Source: Clostridia bacterium
GTDB taxonomy: Bacteria; Bacillota; Clostridia; Lachnospirales; Anaerotignaceae
NCBI GenBank assembly: GCA_022786605.1
Contig: JALFWW010000015.1
Coordinates: 62,001-126,000 of the forward strand
DNA: 64,000 nt
Direction of reading: 5' to 3'
Shown: positions 27,586 through 36,305 of the stretch, piece by piece
How positions within the stretch are numbered: position 1 is the first letter of the stretch
Layout: the number at the start of each line of letters is the position of its first letter
Notes under the pieces: model-generated
Database searches by the model: none
Told to the model about the DNA's origin: nothing
The model's input: the letters and a program-made list of their open reading frames with translations, nothing else
Program-made: the position numbers and the translations under genes

Positions 27586-27767
27586 TTTAGGGGCATCTTC
27601 ATAAGAAAACAAAGAAAGCCAAAATCCTTATCATTACAAAGGATTTTGGCTTTCTTATTTTATTAAGATTTTATTTGTTATGTTTTCTTCTGAAGACAGC
27701 CGTCGCAATTCCCCTTAAGAAATCAAGGAAAAGGAAAATCAATGTTTTCTTAAGGGGAAGTTGCTTT
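27586..27767 (-). repeat. Palindromic element, copy A (about 182 bp), inside the proS terminator
   Basis: On the minus strand it runs from AAAGCAACTTCCCC to GATGCCCCTAAA. It holds two structures: a 13-bp hairpin (CCCCTTAAGAAA core, roughly 27707-27757) and an 18-bp perfect hairpin (AAGAAAGCCAAAATCC core, 27610-27650) enclosed by an inverted pair whose arms are CTTCATAAGAAAAC and its complement (one mismatch). Flanks AAAAGGACTGTC and GACAGTCCTTTT (minus strand reading, 27572-27779) are complementary and end in T6, i.e. they look like the proS terminator split by the element. Confidence 0.9.
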
Positions 27768-27792
27768 GACAGTCCTTTTATTTTTAATGATA

Positions 27793-29229
27793 TTAGTATG
27801 CTCTGCCCCAGTAAACCATGTGTTTGGCAGGTTTGCCGCAGCATACGCAAACAGAGTCGATTTCTTCCTGTTCGAAAGGAATACATCTGCTGGTTGCAGC
27901 TGTTTTTTCTTTGATGGCATCTTCACATGCCTGATCGCCACACCACATTGCTTTGATGAAACCAGGTGTTTCGTTGATTTCTTTTTCAAATTCTTCCATG
28001 TTGTGTGCAACGTATGTTTTAGAGTCACGGCGTTCTGTTGCTTTCTGCAGCAGGTTTGCCTGAATGTCTTTCAGCAGTTCAGGGATTTTTGTTTCCAGTT
28101 TATCCAGAGAAACAACGATCTTTTCGCCTGTGTCACGTCTTGCCAGTACAGCCTGATTTTTTTCCATATCCTTAGGACCGATTTCCAGACGCAGAGGCAC
28201 ACCTTTCATTTCGTATTCGCTGAATTTCCAGCCTGCGGATTTATCGGAATCATCCAGTTTAATACGGCAAATAGAGGAGAGTCTGTCTTTCAGTTCACCG
28301 GCTTTTTCCAGTACGCCTTCTTTGTGCTGTGCGATAGGGATGATCACAACCTGTGTAGGTGCGATCATAGGAGGCAGTACCAGACCGCTGTTGTCACCGT
28401 GTACCATGATGATGGCACCGATCAGTCTGGTGGTCATGCCCCAGCTGGTCTGGTGAACATACTGCAGTTTGTTGTCTTTATCTGTGTACTGGATGCCAAA
28501 TGCTTTTGCGAAACCATCGCCAAAGTTATGGCTGGTACCAGACTGCAGCGCTTTACCGTCGTGCATCAAGCTTTCGATGGTGAATGTGTGTGCAGCGCCT
28601 GCGAAACGTTCTTTTTCTGTTTTTTCACCTTTGATAACAGGGATTGCCAGTACGTCACGGCAGAAATCAGCATATACGTTCAGCATTCTCAGAGTTTCTT
28701 CCTGCGCTTCTTCTGCGGTAGCATGTGCTGTGTGACCTTCCTGCCACAAGAATTCCATAGTACGCAGGAAAGGACGTGTGGTTTTTTCCCAACGTACAAC
28801 AGAGCACCACTGGTTGTACAGTTTGGGCAGGTCGCGGTAGGACTGGATAATGTTTGCGTAATGTTCGCAGAACAGTGTTTCGGAAGTAGGGCGAACGCAG
28901 ATACGTTCTTCCAGTTTTTTGTCGCCGCCATGAGTTACCCAAGCAACTTCAGGTGCGAAGCCTTCTACATGGTCTTTTTCTTTCTGCAGCAGGCTTTCGG
29001 GAATGAACATGGGCATGTATACGTTTTCATGTCCTGTTGCTTTGAAGCGTTCATCCAGCTGTTTCTGGATCAGTTCCCAGATTGCGTAGCCATAGGGACG
29101 GATGATCATGCAGCCTTTCAGAGAAGAATATTCTGTCAGGTCAGCTTTTTTGACAACGTCCGTATACCACTGGGGGAAATCCAGCTCCATATCGGTGATG
29201 GATTCTACAAATTTCTTTTCTTTTGCCAT
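27793..29229 (-). CDS. proS: Prolyl-tRNA synthetase, short (archaeal/eukaryal-like) type
   Basis: 478 residues, start at 29229 behind GAGGAGG on the minus strand. This is the short form without the editing insertion of typical bacterial enzymes, and with a C-terminal zinc-type domain ([18 protein letters not shown]). Class II motifs: [48 protein letters not shown]. Charges tRNA-Pro. Its leader holds a T-box (29290-29518), so expression rises with uncharged tRNA-Pro. The probable terminator is split by palindromic copy A. Confidence 0.96.
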   Translation of the reverse strand: MAKEKKFVESITDMELDFPQWYTDVVKKADLTEYSSLKGCMIIRPYGYAIWELIQKQLDERFKATGHENVYMPMFIPESLLQKEKDHVEGFAPEVAWVTHGGDKKLEERICVRPTSETLFCEHYANIIQSYRDLPKLYNQWCSVVRWEKTTRPFLRTMEFLWQEGHTAHATAEEAQEETLRMLNVYADFCRDVLAIPVIKGEKTEKERFAGAAHTFTIESLMHDGKALQSGTSHNFGDGFAKAFGIQYTDKDNKLQYVHQTSWGMTTRLIGAIIMVHGDNSGLVLPPMIAPTQVVIIPIAQHKEGVLEKAGELKDRLSSICRIKLDDSDKSAGWKFSEYEMKGVPLRLEIGPKDMEKNQAVLARRDTGEKIVVSLDKLETKIPELLKDIQANLLQKATERRDSKTYVAHNMEEFEKEINETPGFIKAMWCGDQACEDAIKEKTAATSRCIPFEQEEIDSVCVCCGKPAKHMVYWGRAY

Positions 29230-29289
29230 TGGTGTTTCCTCCTCTATAAAAATCTTTCTGTTTTTTCGGATACCGGAGGGACATTTTTC

Positions 29290-29518
29290 CATAAAAAAAG
29301 CCTTCGTCCCACACAAAGGGACCAAGGTATCATTGGCGGTGCCACCCTCCTTGACAGCAGATATGCTGTCCGCTCGAAATCCGTTAACGCCGGAATACGC
29401 CGCATTTTCCCTGCGGAGCTTTCGGGGCAGGTTCCAAAAGGTTTGCCAAGGCTCGCATCCACCGCCTGTTTTCTGAAGACAAAGGGCTTTTGTACTATTC
29501 CCGGTCATAGCCGATATC
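29290..29518 (-). promoter_or_regulatory. T-box riboswitch of proS (specifier CCU, proline)
   Basis: On the minus strand the T-box core AGGGTGGCACCGC lies at 29335-29352, in the standard AAGGAGGGTGGCACCGCC form, followed by a terminator hairpin and T7 (29296-29326). Upstream, GGGAATAGTA and the distal stem-I motif GGATGCGAGCC are in order, and GGAACCTG contains the codon CCU at 29429-29431 in the position of the specifier. This codon agrees with the downstream proline enzyme. Confidence 0.9.
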
Positions 29519-29525
29519 AGCTATT

Positions 29526-29555
29526 ATCATAAACCGAAATGCCTTGTGCTGTCAA
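29526..29555 (-). promoter_or_regulatory. Sigma-A-type promoter of the proS T-box leader
   Basis: Minus strand: TTGACA and TATGAT with an 18-base spacer, placing the start just before the first T-box stem. Confidence 0.7.
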
Positions 29556-29662
29556 GGAAAAACGACGGAAAAACGTAAGAATTTTGTAACGGCGGCGTAA
29601 CGGGAATGTGTTAATATGAAAACAGAGAAATATCAGTATAAATATGGAAATGGGGGATTTGT

Positions 29663-30736
29663 GTGAAAGGATTTTTACTTTGTCTGACAGCAGCAATAGG
29701 AATTTACGGTACAGCTGTATCCGCCTATGGGGCAGAGCCGTTTGTACCAAAGGAAACAACCATAGCAAAGCCATTTTCGGATGTGGTGTATTTTGATGAA
29801 AATCCTGTGACCATGAACGGATATACCATTGACGGTTACACGTATTTTCGTTTACGGGATATTGCCGCAGGCATTAGCTTAAATCCCAGAGATGAAGAAG
29901 CAACTTTTGATGTGAAATATAATACAGAAGAAAATACCATTGAGGTTTTAAGGCATCAGGTCTATTGCCCCATCAAAGAACCTGCTTTTACAGTTGCTCC
30001 AGAGGAAAAAGTAGTACATTTGTCGCAGATGAATTTGCTGGTAGATGGAGAAGAAACAGAATCTCCGCTGCCGGTATATAACATTGATGGATATAGCTTC
30101 TGCCGCCTGCGTGATATTGCCAGCGAGGTTCCCTTTTTTGTAGAGTGGCTTTCGGATGTGCAGAAAATCAATGTATATACTGTGGTAGCGGCGGCAAAAC
30201 CTGTGATCTATCTCTACCCGGAAAAGACTATGGATGTATCTGTAAAATTGGATTATGCCGGAGATTTGACGGTGACGTATCCCGCTTATCAAGATGGCTG
30301 GCAGGTAACGGCACAGCCAGATGGTACATTGACGAACCATGCCGATGGACTGGAATATTCCTATCTTTTCTGGGAAGGCAATGGACAGCTGGATGTGGAT
30401 TTCTCAAAGGGGTTTGTGGTAAAAGGGGAGGATACAGCGGCATTTTTGCAGAAAACCCTTTCTGATATGGGATTGACTCCAAAGGAATATAATGACTTTA
30501 TTGTCTATTGGCTGCCTGATATGCAGGATAATGCTTATAACCTGATTTCTTTCCAGCAGGAGAACTACACAGAGCAGGCGAAACTGGATATCCAGCCTGC
30601 GCCAGACAGTGTCCTGCGGGTATTCATGGCATTCCGTCCTTTGGAGAAGCCAGTAGAGGTGACTCCGCAGACATTCAAACCTTTTGTGCGTGATGGATTT
30701 ACTGTAGTGGAATGGGGCGGAACAGAAGTAAAATAA
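29663..30736 (+). CDS. Secreted protein with a Cu-amine-oxidase-N-type stalk and KPVIYLYPEK domain
   Basis: 357 residues from a GTG start. A signal peptide (about 1-23, ending VSAYGA) precedes two stalk repeats: FRLRDIAAGISLNPRDEE and FCRLRDIASEVPFFVEW blocks resemble repeats of copper-amine-oxidase N-like domains. From about residue 180 to the end is a conserved domain opening KPVIYLYPEKTMDVSVKL and containing YPAYQDGWQV and LEYSYLFWEG, a block I recall from many uncharacterised bacterial secreted proteins. Function unknown; likely exported and possibly cell-surface. It lies divergent from proS and ends at a terminator. Confidence 0.75.
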   Translation: MKGFLLCLTAAIGIYGTAVSAYGAEPFVPKETTIAKPFSDVVYFDENPVTMNGYTIDGYTYFRLRDIAAGISLNPRDEEATFDVKYNTEENTIEVLRHQVYCPIKEPAFTVAPEEKVVHLSQMNLLVDGEETESPLPVYNIDGYSFCRLRDIASEVPFFVEWLSDVQKINVYTVVAAAKPVIYLYPEKTMDVSVKLDYAGDLTVTYPAYQDGWQVTAQPDGTLTNHADGLEYSYLFWEGNGQLDVDFSKGFVVKGEDTAAFLQKTLSDMGLTPKEYNDFIVYWLPDMQDNAYNLISFQQENYTEQAKLDIQPAPDSVLRVFMAFRPLEKPVEVTPQTFKPFVRDGFTVVEWGGTEVK

Positions 30737-30743
30737 ATTTTTG

Positions 30744-30780
30744 ACAGCAGCAGGGCAATTTGCCGTTGCTGCTGTTTTTA
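30744..30780 (+). terminator. Intrinsic terminator
   Basis: ACAGCAGCA pairs with TGCTGCTGT through an inner GGCAA/TTGCC stem, then T5. Confidence 0.8.
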
Positions 30781-30936
30781 TGCTGCATTGTTTCATTTCT
30801 ACAGGCAGGAGGGCGTGATTTCTGGTCATATATGCTATTGGATACCTTCCTTAGACAAAAATGTCTGACCCATAAAAAGCAGGAGAACATTCCGGAAAAC
30901 TGGCAGAAAAAATTTTTGCAAAAATGAAAAAAAGCA

Positions 30937-30967
30937 TTGACTCTCACATGATGGAATGGTCTATGCT
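30937..30967 (+). promoter_or_regulatory. MerR-type promoter with 19-base spacer
   Basis: TTGACT and TATGCT are separated by 19 bases, the over-long spacing bent back into use by MerR-family activators. The spacer contains an imperfect dyad (GACTCTC and ATGGTC-type halves). It lies 42 bases before the MerR gene start, which suggests autoregulation. Confidence 0.7.
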
Positions 30968-31008
30968 GTATTTGTGCACAGAAAGAAGCAGAAAGGTGGT
31001 ACAGTGCC

Positions 31009-31827
31009 ATGTTAAAAATCGGTGAATTTTCCAGATTGTCCAGAATCAGCATTCGTATGCTGCGCCATTATGATGAAGCGGGCGTATTAAAACCTCAAAG
31101 CGTAGATCCTATTACGGGTTATCGTTTTTATGGAGAACAGCAGCTGCTGCATGCCTGCAAAATCCAGATCCTGCGTCAAATGGGTTTCGGTGTCAATGCC
31201 ATTGGTGAGATTCTAAATCATTACCATGATATCGGGGCACAGGGGGCGTTTTTGCAGACACAGCGAGAAATACTGCTGCAAAAGCAGGAAATTTTGAAAG
31301 GGCAGCTTCGACTGCTGGACAGTACCATGGAATGGTTTCGAAAGGGTGGTATCAATATGGGTTATGAAGTAACTTTGAAAACATTGCCAAAACGCTGTGT
31401 GATTTCAGTGAGGGATGTGATTCCTTCTTACAGCGCGGAAGGATTGCTCTGGGAGAGACTGCATAGAGAAATGCGGGCACAGAATATTGCGGAAAATCCA
31501 TCAGCTATACGCATGACAGTGTTCTATGATGGGGAATATCGAGAAAGCGATGTGGATATTGCGGCGCAAATGACAATACCTTCCCATATGGAGGTAAAAC
31601 TTCCATTGCGGTCAGAAGAATTGCCGGAAGTGACCTACGCAGGCGTTGTTTTCCGTGGACCTTATGAACAGATCACGCAGGTGACTATGGCAATTGCGAA
31701 CTGGGTGTCAGAGCAGGGCTATGACTGGGATGGGAATTATTTCATGATTTATCATGTCAGCCCAGCGGAAACAGAGAATCCGGCGGAATATGTAACAGAG
31801 TTTTGCTGCCCTGTGAAAAAGAAATAA
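31009..31827 (+). CDS. MerR-family regulator with GyrI-like effector-binding domain
   Basis: 272 residues. The ATG follows AGAAAGGTGG with correct spacing. The N-terminal winged-helix DNA-binding domain is LKIGEFSRLSRISIRMLRHY (1-22) with the HTH, then a coiled coil at about 75-110 (QREILLQKQEILKGQLR) and a GyrI-like/AraC-binding domain from about 115 (YEVTLKTLPKRCVISVRD; VRGPYEQ-type block at the end). Layout matches BmrR/BltR multidrug-binding regulators. No efflux pump is adjacent; the only clear operator is the 19-base-spacer promoter upstream, so the target may be elsewhere. Confidence 0.9.
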   Translation: MLKIGEFSRLSRISIRMLRHYDEAGVLKPQSVDPITGYRFYGEQQLLHACKIQILRQMGFGVNAIGEILNHYHDIGAQGAFLQTQREILLQKQEILKGQLRLLDSTMEWFRKGGINMGYEVTLKTLPKRCVISVRDVIPSYSAEGLLWERLHREMRAQNIAENPSAIRMTVFYDGEYRESDVDIAAQMTIPSHMEVKLPLRSEELPEVTYAGVVFRGPYEQITQVTMAIANWVSEQGYDWDGNYFMIYHVSPAETENPAEYVTEFCCPVKKK

Positions 31828-31869
31828 ATCATTGTATATACACATGTCAAAACAATCAGTCCTTTTTGG

Positions 31870-31898
31870 TTGAAACCCCATTTTGACCGTGGTACAAT
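31870..31898 (+). promoter_or_regulatory. Sigma-A-type promoter
   Basis: TTGAAA and TACAAT separated by 17 bases, 44 bases before the next start. Confidence 0.7.
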
Positions 31899-31942
31899 AG
31901 AACAGAATCCTGTTATTTTGAACCGAAAGGACGGAAAACGAC

Positions 31943-32467
31943 ATGAAAAAATTATTGGTTGTGATTGATATGCAGAATGATTTCATTGATGGTGCGCTGG
32001 GCACGAAGGAAGCGGAAGCCATTGTGGACAACGTAGTGGCAAAGATTCAGAAATATCCAAAGGATTGCATCTATGCCACCAGAGATACCCATACAGCTGA
32101 TTATCTGGAAACACAGGAAGGTAAATTCCTGCCCGTTGTTCATTGTGTGGAAGGCACAAAAGGCTGGGAGATCAACGAAAAAGTAGCAAAGGCACTGGAA
32201 GGTGCAGTCATTGTGAATAAAGGCACATTTGGTTCTTCTGAACTGGCGGATATGCTGTACTTTGAAACCATTGGACAGGATGAAGTGGAAATCGAACTCA
32301 TCGGTCTTTGTACAGATATTTGTGTGGTATCCAATGCCATTTTGATCAAAACAAAACTGCCGGAAGCGAAAGTGACCGTAGACCCTTCCTGCTGCGCAGG
32401 GGTTACACCGGAAAGCCATAATGCCGCACTGCAGACCATGAAAATGTGTCAGTGTGTGGTAGAGTGA
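31943..32467 (+). CDS. Isochorismatase-family cysteine hydrolase (nicotinamidase-like)
   Basis: 174 residues. VVIDMQNDFIDGALG carries the catalytic Asp, VNKGTFGSS the Lys, and ELIGLCTDICVVSNA the nucleophilic Cys; HCVEGTKGWEI matches nicotinamidase-type members. It probably hydrolyses an amide such as nicotinamide, but nicotinamidase activity is inference and pncA is not assigned. The stop is 10 bases before the aminopeptidase start, in the same unit. Confidence 0.85.
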   Translation: MKKLLVVIDMQNDFIDGALGTKEAEAIVDNVVAKIQKYPKDCIYATRDTHTADYLETQEGKFLPVVHCVEGTKGWEINEKVAKALEGAVIVNKGTFGSSELADMLYFETIGQDEVEIELIGLCTDICVVSNAILIKTKLPEAKVTVDPSCCAGVTPESHNAALQTMKMCQCVVE

Positions 32468-32477
32468 GGTGAAGGGC

Positions 32478-33596
32478 ATGAAAGATGAAAGACTGGAAAA
32501 ACTGGCTGAAGTGCTGGTAAATTATTCTACCAATGTAAAAGCCGGAGATAAAGTTGCCATTTCCGCGGAGGACTGCGCACTGCCTTTTATCAAAGCAGTA
32601 GCACGGGCGGCGGTGGCAAAGGGGGCGCTGGTGGAATATTATGTGGATATCCCTGACGTAGATGCCACCATACTGAAAAACGGCACTGCGGAACAGTATG
32701 CCCGCCCCAATATCCGTTTTGGCGCCTGCGCGTCCTCTGATGTCTGGATCAGCGCATGGGGCAGTGAAAACACAAAAACCATGCAGTCTATTCCGGCGGA
32801 ACGTCTGAAAGAACGCAGACTTGCCAATAAAGATAATCGGAAGATTTATTCCGACCGTATGGGCACAGGAGAACTGCGCTGGTGTGGTACCCAGTTCCCT
32901 ACAAACGGCGATGCCCAGAATGCCGGCATGAGCTTGGAAGAATACGAAGATTTTGTGTATCAGGCAGGTTATCTCTACGAAGCCGATCCTGTTGCCAAGT
33001 GGAAAGAAATGGCGGCAGAACAGGAAAAATGGGTGAAGTATCTGAATGGCAAAAAAGAACTCCATATCCTTTCCAAGGATACGGACATTCGTGTCAATGT
33101 GTCAGGCAGAAAATGGATCAATTGCTGTGGGCAGGAAAACTTCCCAGATGGGGAAATCTTCACTTCTCCTGTGGAAGATGGCGTGGATGGATACATCACA
33201 TTTTCTTATCCTTCCATCATCAATGGACATGAGTTTGAGGAAGTGCGTCTGACTGTGGAAAAGGGCAGAATCGTGGAAGCTGTCTGCAAAGACGCGGAAA
33301 AGAACGCAAATCTCCTTTCTTATATTGATACGGACGAAGGTTCCCGTTATTTTGGGGAGGTTGCCATCGGTACCAACTACGGCATCCAGAAACACACCAA
33401 AAACATTCTTTTTGATGAAAAAATTGGCGGTTCCATGCATATGGCAATCGGCGAAGGGTTTCAGGAAGCTGGCGGCAAAAACACTTCCGCGATCCATTGG
33501 GATATGATCAATGACATGACAAAAGAAGGCAAGATTTATGCGGATGGAGAGCTGTTCTATGAAAATGGACACTTCTTGCCGGAAGTATTGAAATGA
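32478..33596 (+). CDS. M29 family aminopeptidase (AmpS/PepS-like)
   Basis: 372 residues. ATG at 32478 is chosen with GAGGTGAAG just upstream; a GTG three codons earlier overlaps that site. The family C-terminal blocks are present: FPDGEIFTSPVEDGVDGYI, YFGEVAIGTNYGIQKHTKNI, GGSMHMAIGEGF and NTSAIHWDMINDM, which provide the Glu, His and Asp metal ligands of this two-metal enzyme. It releases N-terminal residues from peptides in the cytoplasm. The terminator that follows is split by palindromic copy B. Confidence 0.93.
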   Translation: MKDERLEKLAEVLVNYSTNVKAGDKVAISAEDCALPFIKAVARAAVAKGALVEYYVDIPDVDATILKNGTAEQYARPNIRFGACASSDVWISAWGSENTKTMQSIPAERLKERRLANKDNRKIYSDRMGTGELRWCGTQFPTNGDAQNAGMSLEEYEDFVYQAGYLYEADPVAKWKEMAAEQEKWVKYLNGKKELHILSKDTDIRVNVSGRKWINCCGQENFPDGEIFTSPVEDGVDGYITFSYPSIINGHEFEEVRLTVEKGRIVEAVCKDAEKNANLLSYIDTDEGSRYFGEVAIGTNYGIQKHTKNILFDEKIGGSMHMAIGEGFQEAGGKNTSAIHWDMINDMTKEGKIYADGELFYENGHFLPEVLK

Positions 33597-33618
33597 TGAA
33601 AACAGGAGGCAATCCATC

Positions 33619-33799
33619 AAAGCAACTTCCAACTAAGAAAACATTGATTTTCCTTTTCCTTGATTTCTTAGGGGGAATTGCGGCGGCTGTCTTCATAAGA
33701 AAACAGAACAAATAAAATCTGAACAAAATAAGAAAGCCAAAACCCTTTGTAATCATAAGGATTTTGGCTTTCTTTGTTTTCTTATGAAGATGCCCCTAA
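33619..33799 (+). repeat. Palindromic element, copy B (181 bp), inside the aminopeptidase terminator
   Basis: Starts AAAGCAACTTCC and ends GATGCCCCTAAA. The 18-bp hairpin is kept with one mismatch and the enclosing 14-base arms CTTCATAAGAAAAC are perfect; the first hairpin is decayed (CCAAC opposite GGGGG). Flanks AAAACAGGAGGCAAT (33599-33613) and ATTGCTTCCTGTTTT (33800-33814, followed by more T) pair with one G-T, like a terminator opened by insertion; five extra bases lie at the left edge. Confidence 0.9.
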
Positions 33800-33898
33800 A
33801 TTGCTTCCTGTTTTTTTCATGGAATTTGCCCATGACAGAAGGACAGGATTGTGCTAAAATGAGGACAGAATTTATTGGAAACCCTTGGAGGTGAAATC

Positions 33899-35050
33899 AT
33901 GGAGAAACACCGTACAGCTGTTGCTGCCGGGCATATCTGTCTGGATATTACGCCTGTTTTTCATGGCGGCAGAGGAACCCAGATGGATAAAATACTGGAA
34001 CCGGGAAAGCTTATTGATGTGGGAGCGGCGGACATTCATACAGGCGGTGCCGTAGCCAATACAGGACTTGCCATGCGGAAATTGGGCATTGATACAAAAC
34101 TCATGGGCAAAATTGGTGATGATGCATTGGGAAAGACCATACTTTCCATTCTGGAATCCCATCATGCGGCAGAAGGGATGATCGTGGACGCAGATGCCAC
34201 CACATCTTACAGTATTGTCCTTGCCATTCCTGGCATTGACCGTATGTTTCTGCATCATTCCGGTGCGAACCACACCTTTTCTTATGATGATTTGGATTTT
34301 GCGGAAATTGCCAAGGCGGACTTATTTCACTTTGGATATCCGCCGATCATGCGGAATATGTATCTGGACAATGGGAAAGAGTTGGTGCGTATTTTTCAGA
34401 AAGTCCATGAATCCAGTGTGCTGACTTCTTTGGATTTAGCTGCAATGGACCCTGCTTCAGAAGCGGCACAGCAAAATTGGGTGGAAATTTTGCGGCAAGT
34501 ATTGCCTTATGTGGATTTTTTTGTGCCAAGCATTGAAGAATTGTGCATGATGATTGCCCCGGAAACTTACGCGAAGTGGCTTCAGAGGGCAAATGGCAGT
34601 GATGTGACGGGGATTTTATCTTTATCGGATATTTTGCCTTTGGCGAAAGAACTCCGGTCAATGGGCGCAAGAAATTTTCTCATTAAATGCGGCGCACCAG
34701 GGCTGTATTACGATATGGCAGACGCAAAGGTGCAAAAAGAACTAGAAGAAAAAAGCGGATTATCTTTCCTGAACTGGGCGGGAAAATCCGGTTTTGAAAA
34801 AAGTTATACACCAGATCAGGTGCTTTCTGGCACAGGCGCAGGAGATACCACCATTGGAGCTTTTCTCAGCGCCCTTTTGCAGGGATATGACTTGGAAATC
34901 TGCCTGCATTTGGCTTCAGCCACAGGCGCAAGCTGTGTAGCGGCTTATGATGCTCTCAGCGGTATCAAACCCTTTGGGGAGCAGCTGGAACATATCAATC
35001 ATGGATGGAAAAAACAGGATTTGTTGAAAACGGAGGAAGAAACATGTTAG
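33899..35050 (+). CDS. PfkB-family sugar kinase
   Basis: 383 residues; the ATG at 33899 follows GGAGGTGAAAT, in preference to an upstream in-frame ATG. GGAVANTGLAMRKLG is the N-terminal PfkB signature, LSGTGAGDTTIGAF the C-terminal signature with catalytic Asp and the anion hole. It is longer than fructokinase (about 320) with extra residues around 220-290. It phosphorylates a sugar or nucleoside; the coupled aldolase suggests a hexose-type or tagatose-type phosphate. Its stop overlaps the aldolase start by 7 bases. Confidence 0.87.
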   Translation: MEKHRTAVAAGHICLDITPVFHGGRGTQMDKILEPGKLIDVGAADIHTGGAVANTGLAMRKLGIDTKLMGKIGDDALGKTILSILESHHAAEGMIVDADATTSYSIVLAIPGIDRMFLHHSGANHTFSYDDLDFAEIAKADLFHFGYPPIMRNMYLDNGKELVRIFQKVHESSVLTSLDLAAMDPASEAAQQNWVEILRQVLPYVDFFVPSIEELCMMIAPETYAKWLQRANGSDVTGILSLSDILPLAKELRSMGARNFLIKCGAPGLYYDMADAKVQKELEEKSGLSFLNWAGKSGFEKSYTPDQVLSGTGAGDTTIGAFLSALLQGYDLEICLHLASATGASCVAAYDALSGIKPFGEQLEHINHGWKKQDLLKTEEETC

Positions 35051-35868
35051 TAAATTTGAATGATGTATTGCGCCCTGCAAGAGCAGGAAAATATGGTGTA
35101 GGGCTTTTCAACGCGGTGAATCTGGAAATGGCAAAAGGTGTATTGCAGGCAGCGGAAGAAAATCAGTGCCCCGTCATCATTGGTACAGCGGAAGTACTTT
35201 TGAATACAGCTACACTGGACGAAACAGCGGATATGCTCCTGCCTATGGCAAAACGGGCATCAGTGCCTGTTGTCCTGCATTTTGACCATGGTCTGACCCA
35301 TGATTTGTGTGTGAGAGCATTGGAACTTGGTTTTACTTCTGTGATGTATGACTGTTCTACAGATACATACGAAGATAATCTGAAAAAAGTGAAAGAAATG
35401 GCAGATATCGCCCACAGCTATGGTGCGACACTGGAAGCGGAACTGGGGCATGTAGGGGAAGCAGCTGGGCATGATCCTTCTGCCTTTTACACAGACCCCG
35501 CACAGGCATTGGACTTTGTTCAGCATACAGGCTGTGACGCCCTTGCCATTGCAGTAGGCACAGCCCATGGGGCTTATAAATTCCCTCCCAAACTGGATTT
35601 TACCCGTATTGAAACCATTGCGGCGCAGATGGATACCCCTCTGGTGCTTCATGGCGGTTCTGGTTTGACAGATGAAGATTTCCGTCATGCCATTATCAGC
35701 GGCATCAGCAAAATCAATATTTTTACGGACATTAATGTGGCATATGCTGAGGGAGCAAAAAAGGCTTTGGCAGCGGGGGCTGTTTCCGCAACAGATATGT
35801 TCCCTTATCTGGTGGAAGCTGTGAAAGAAGCTGCTGACAGGAAAATGAAACTGTTTTCTATGAAATAA
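35044..35868 (+). CDS. Class II ketose-bisphosphate aldolase (Fba/GatY/KbaY family)
   Basis: 274 residues; ATG at 35044 preceded by CGGAGGAAG inside the kinase gene. HFDHG provides Asp and His for zinc binding and catalysis, GTAHGAYKFPPKLDF and LHGGSGLTDEDFRHAI are family signatures, and ISKINIFTDINVAYAE completes the phosphate site. It cleaves a ketose 1,6-bisphosphate to DHAP and an aldehyde. Whether the substrate is fructose or tagatose bisphosphate or another sugar cannot be read. Terminator at 35881. Confidence 0.93.
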   Translation: MLVNLNDVLRPARAGKYGVGLFNAVNLEMAKGVLQAAEENQCPVIIGTAEVLLNTATLDETADMLLPMAKRASVPVVLHFDHGLTHDLCVRALELGFTSVMYDCSTDTYEDNLKKVKEMADIAHSYGATLEAELGHVGEAAGHDPSAFYTDPAQALDFVQHTGCDALAIAVGTAHGAYKFPPKLDFTRIETIAAQMDTPLVLHGGSGLTDEDFRHAIISGISKINIFTDINVAYAEGAKKALAAGAVSATDMFPYLVEAVKEAADRKMKLFSMK

Positions 35869-35880
35869 ATCGCATACATA

Positions 35881-35915
35881 AAAGAGCATTCCTGAATTCA
35901 GGAATGCTCTTTTTC
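35881..35915. terminator. Bidirectional intrinsic terminator
   Basis: AAAGAGCATTCCTGAA pairs with TTCAGGAATGCTCTTT, followed by T; A-run on the left serves the minus strand. Confidence 0.9.
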
Positions 35916-35940
35916 AATACTTGAAATATGTTGGTAGAAA

Positions 35941-36303
35941 TCAAGTGCCGCTTTTTGGCGTTATTTTTACAAAGTGATAACTTTCTAAAATTTGAAAATA
36001 TTTCGCAATGCGAGGATAGAGAGGTTCAGCCGCTTCTCCAAACTCTGCTTTTACTTCCAGTGCCAACTCTGCGACGCTTTTGATCCCGTCCATACGAGGC
36101 CAAAGAAAACTGCCCGTGGCATCTAAATGTACTTGTGTGTATTTGGGCTTTTTGAACACTTTTTGTGCGATGCTGTGAAACAGTCCGCTGTTTTCTACCA
36201 TCAGGGTTACGACGCCGTCCTCTGATGTCTGCCAGTCTTTGATATTATGGGACGGGATCATATCCAAGTAGTTTATTTGTGGTGCTTTATTTTTCTTTTT
36301 CAT
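35941..36303 (-). CDS. PqqD-like peptide-recognition protein
   Basis: 120 residues. From about residue 50 it has the PqqD/RRE layout: KPKYTQVHLDATGSFLW, then MDGIKSVAELALEVKAEF and the final helices. The ATG is 2 bases beyond the stop of the OPT transporter gene, so translation is probably coupled. Free-standing PqqD proteins bind leader peptides of ribosomal peptide precursors for radical SAM maturases. No maturase is adjacent; the only one in the window is scfB, 28 kb away, which already has its own N-terminal recognition domain. Other roles are possible. Confidence 0.75.
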   Translation of the reverse strand: MKKKNKAPQINYLDMIPSHNIKDWQTSEDGVVTLMVENSGLFHSIAQKVFKKPKYTQVHLDATGSFLWPRMDGIKSVAELALEVKAEFGEAAEPLYPRIAKYFQILESYHFVKITPKSGT

Positions 36304-36305
36304 AC

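Noticed and set aside
27671-27914. Short frames over the palindromic copies that encode similar peptides (e.g. KTAVAIPLKKSRK)
   Set aside because: Copies differ by a one-base indel within this stretch, which breaks the frame in copy C; similarity comes from DNA repetition, not coding.
27766-29532. 588-codon plus-strand frame
   Set aside because: Antisense to proS, no ribosome site, low-complexity Phe-rich translation.
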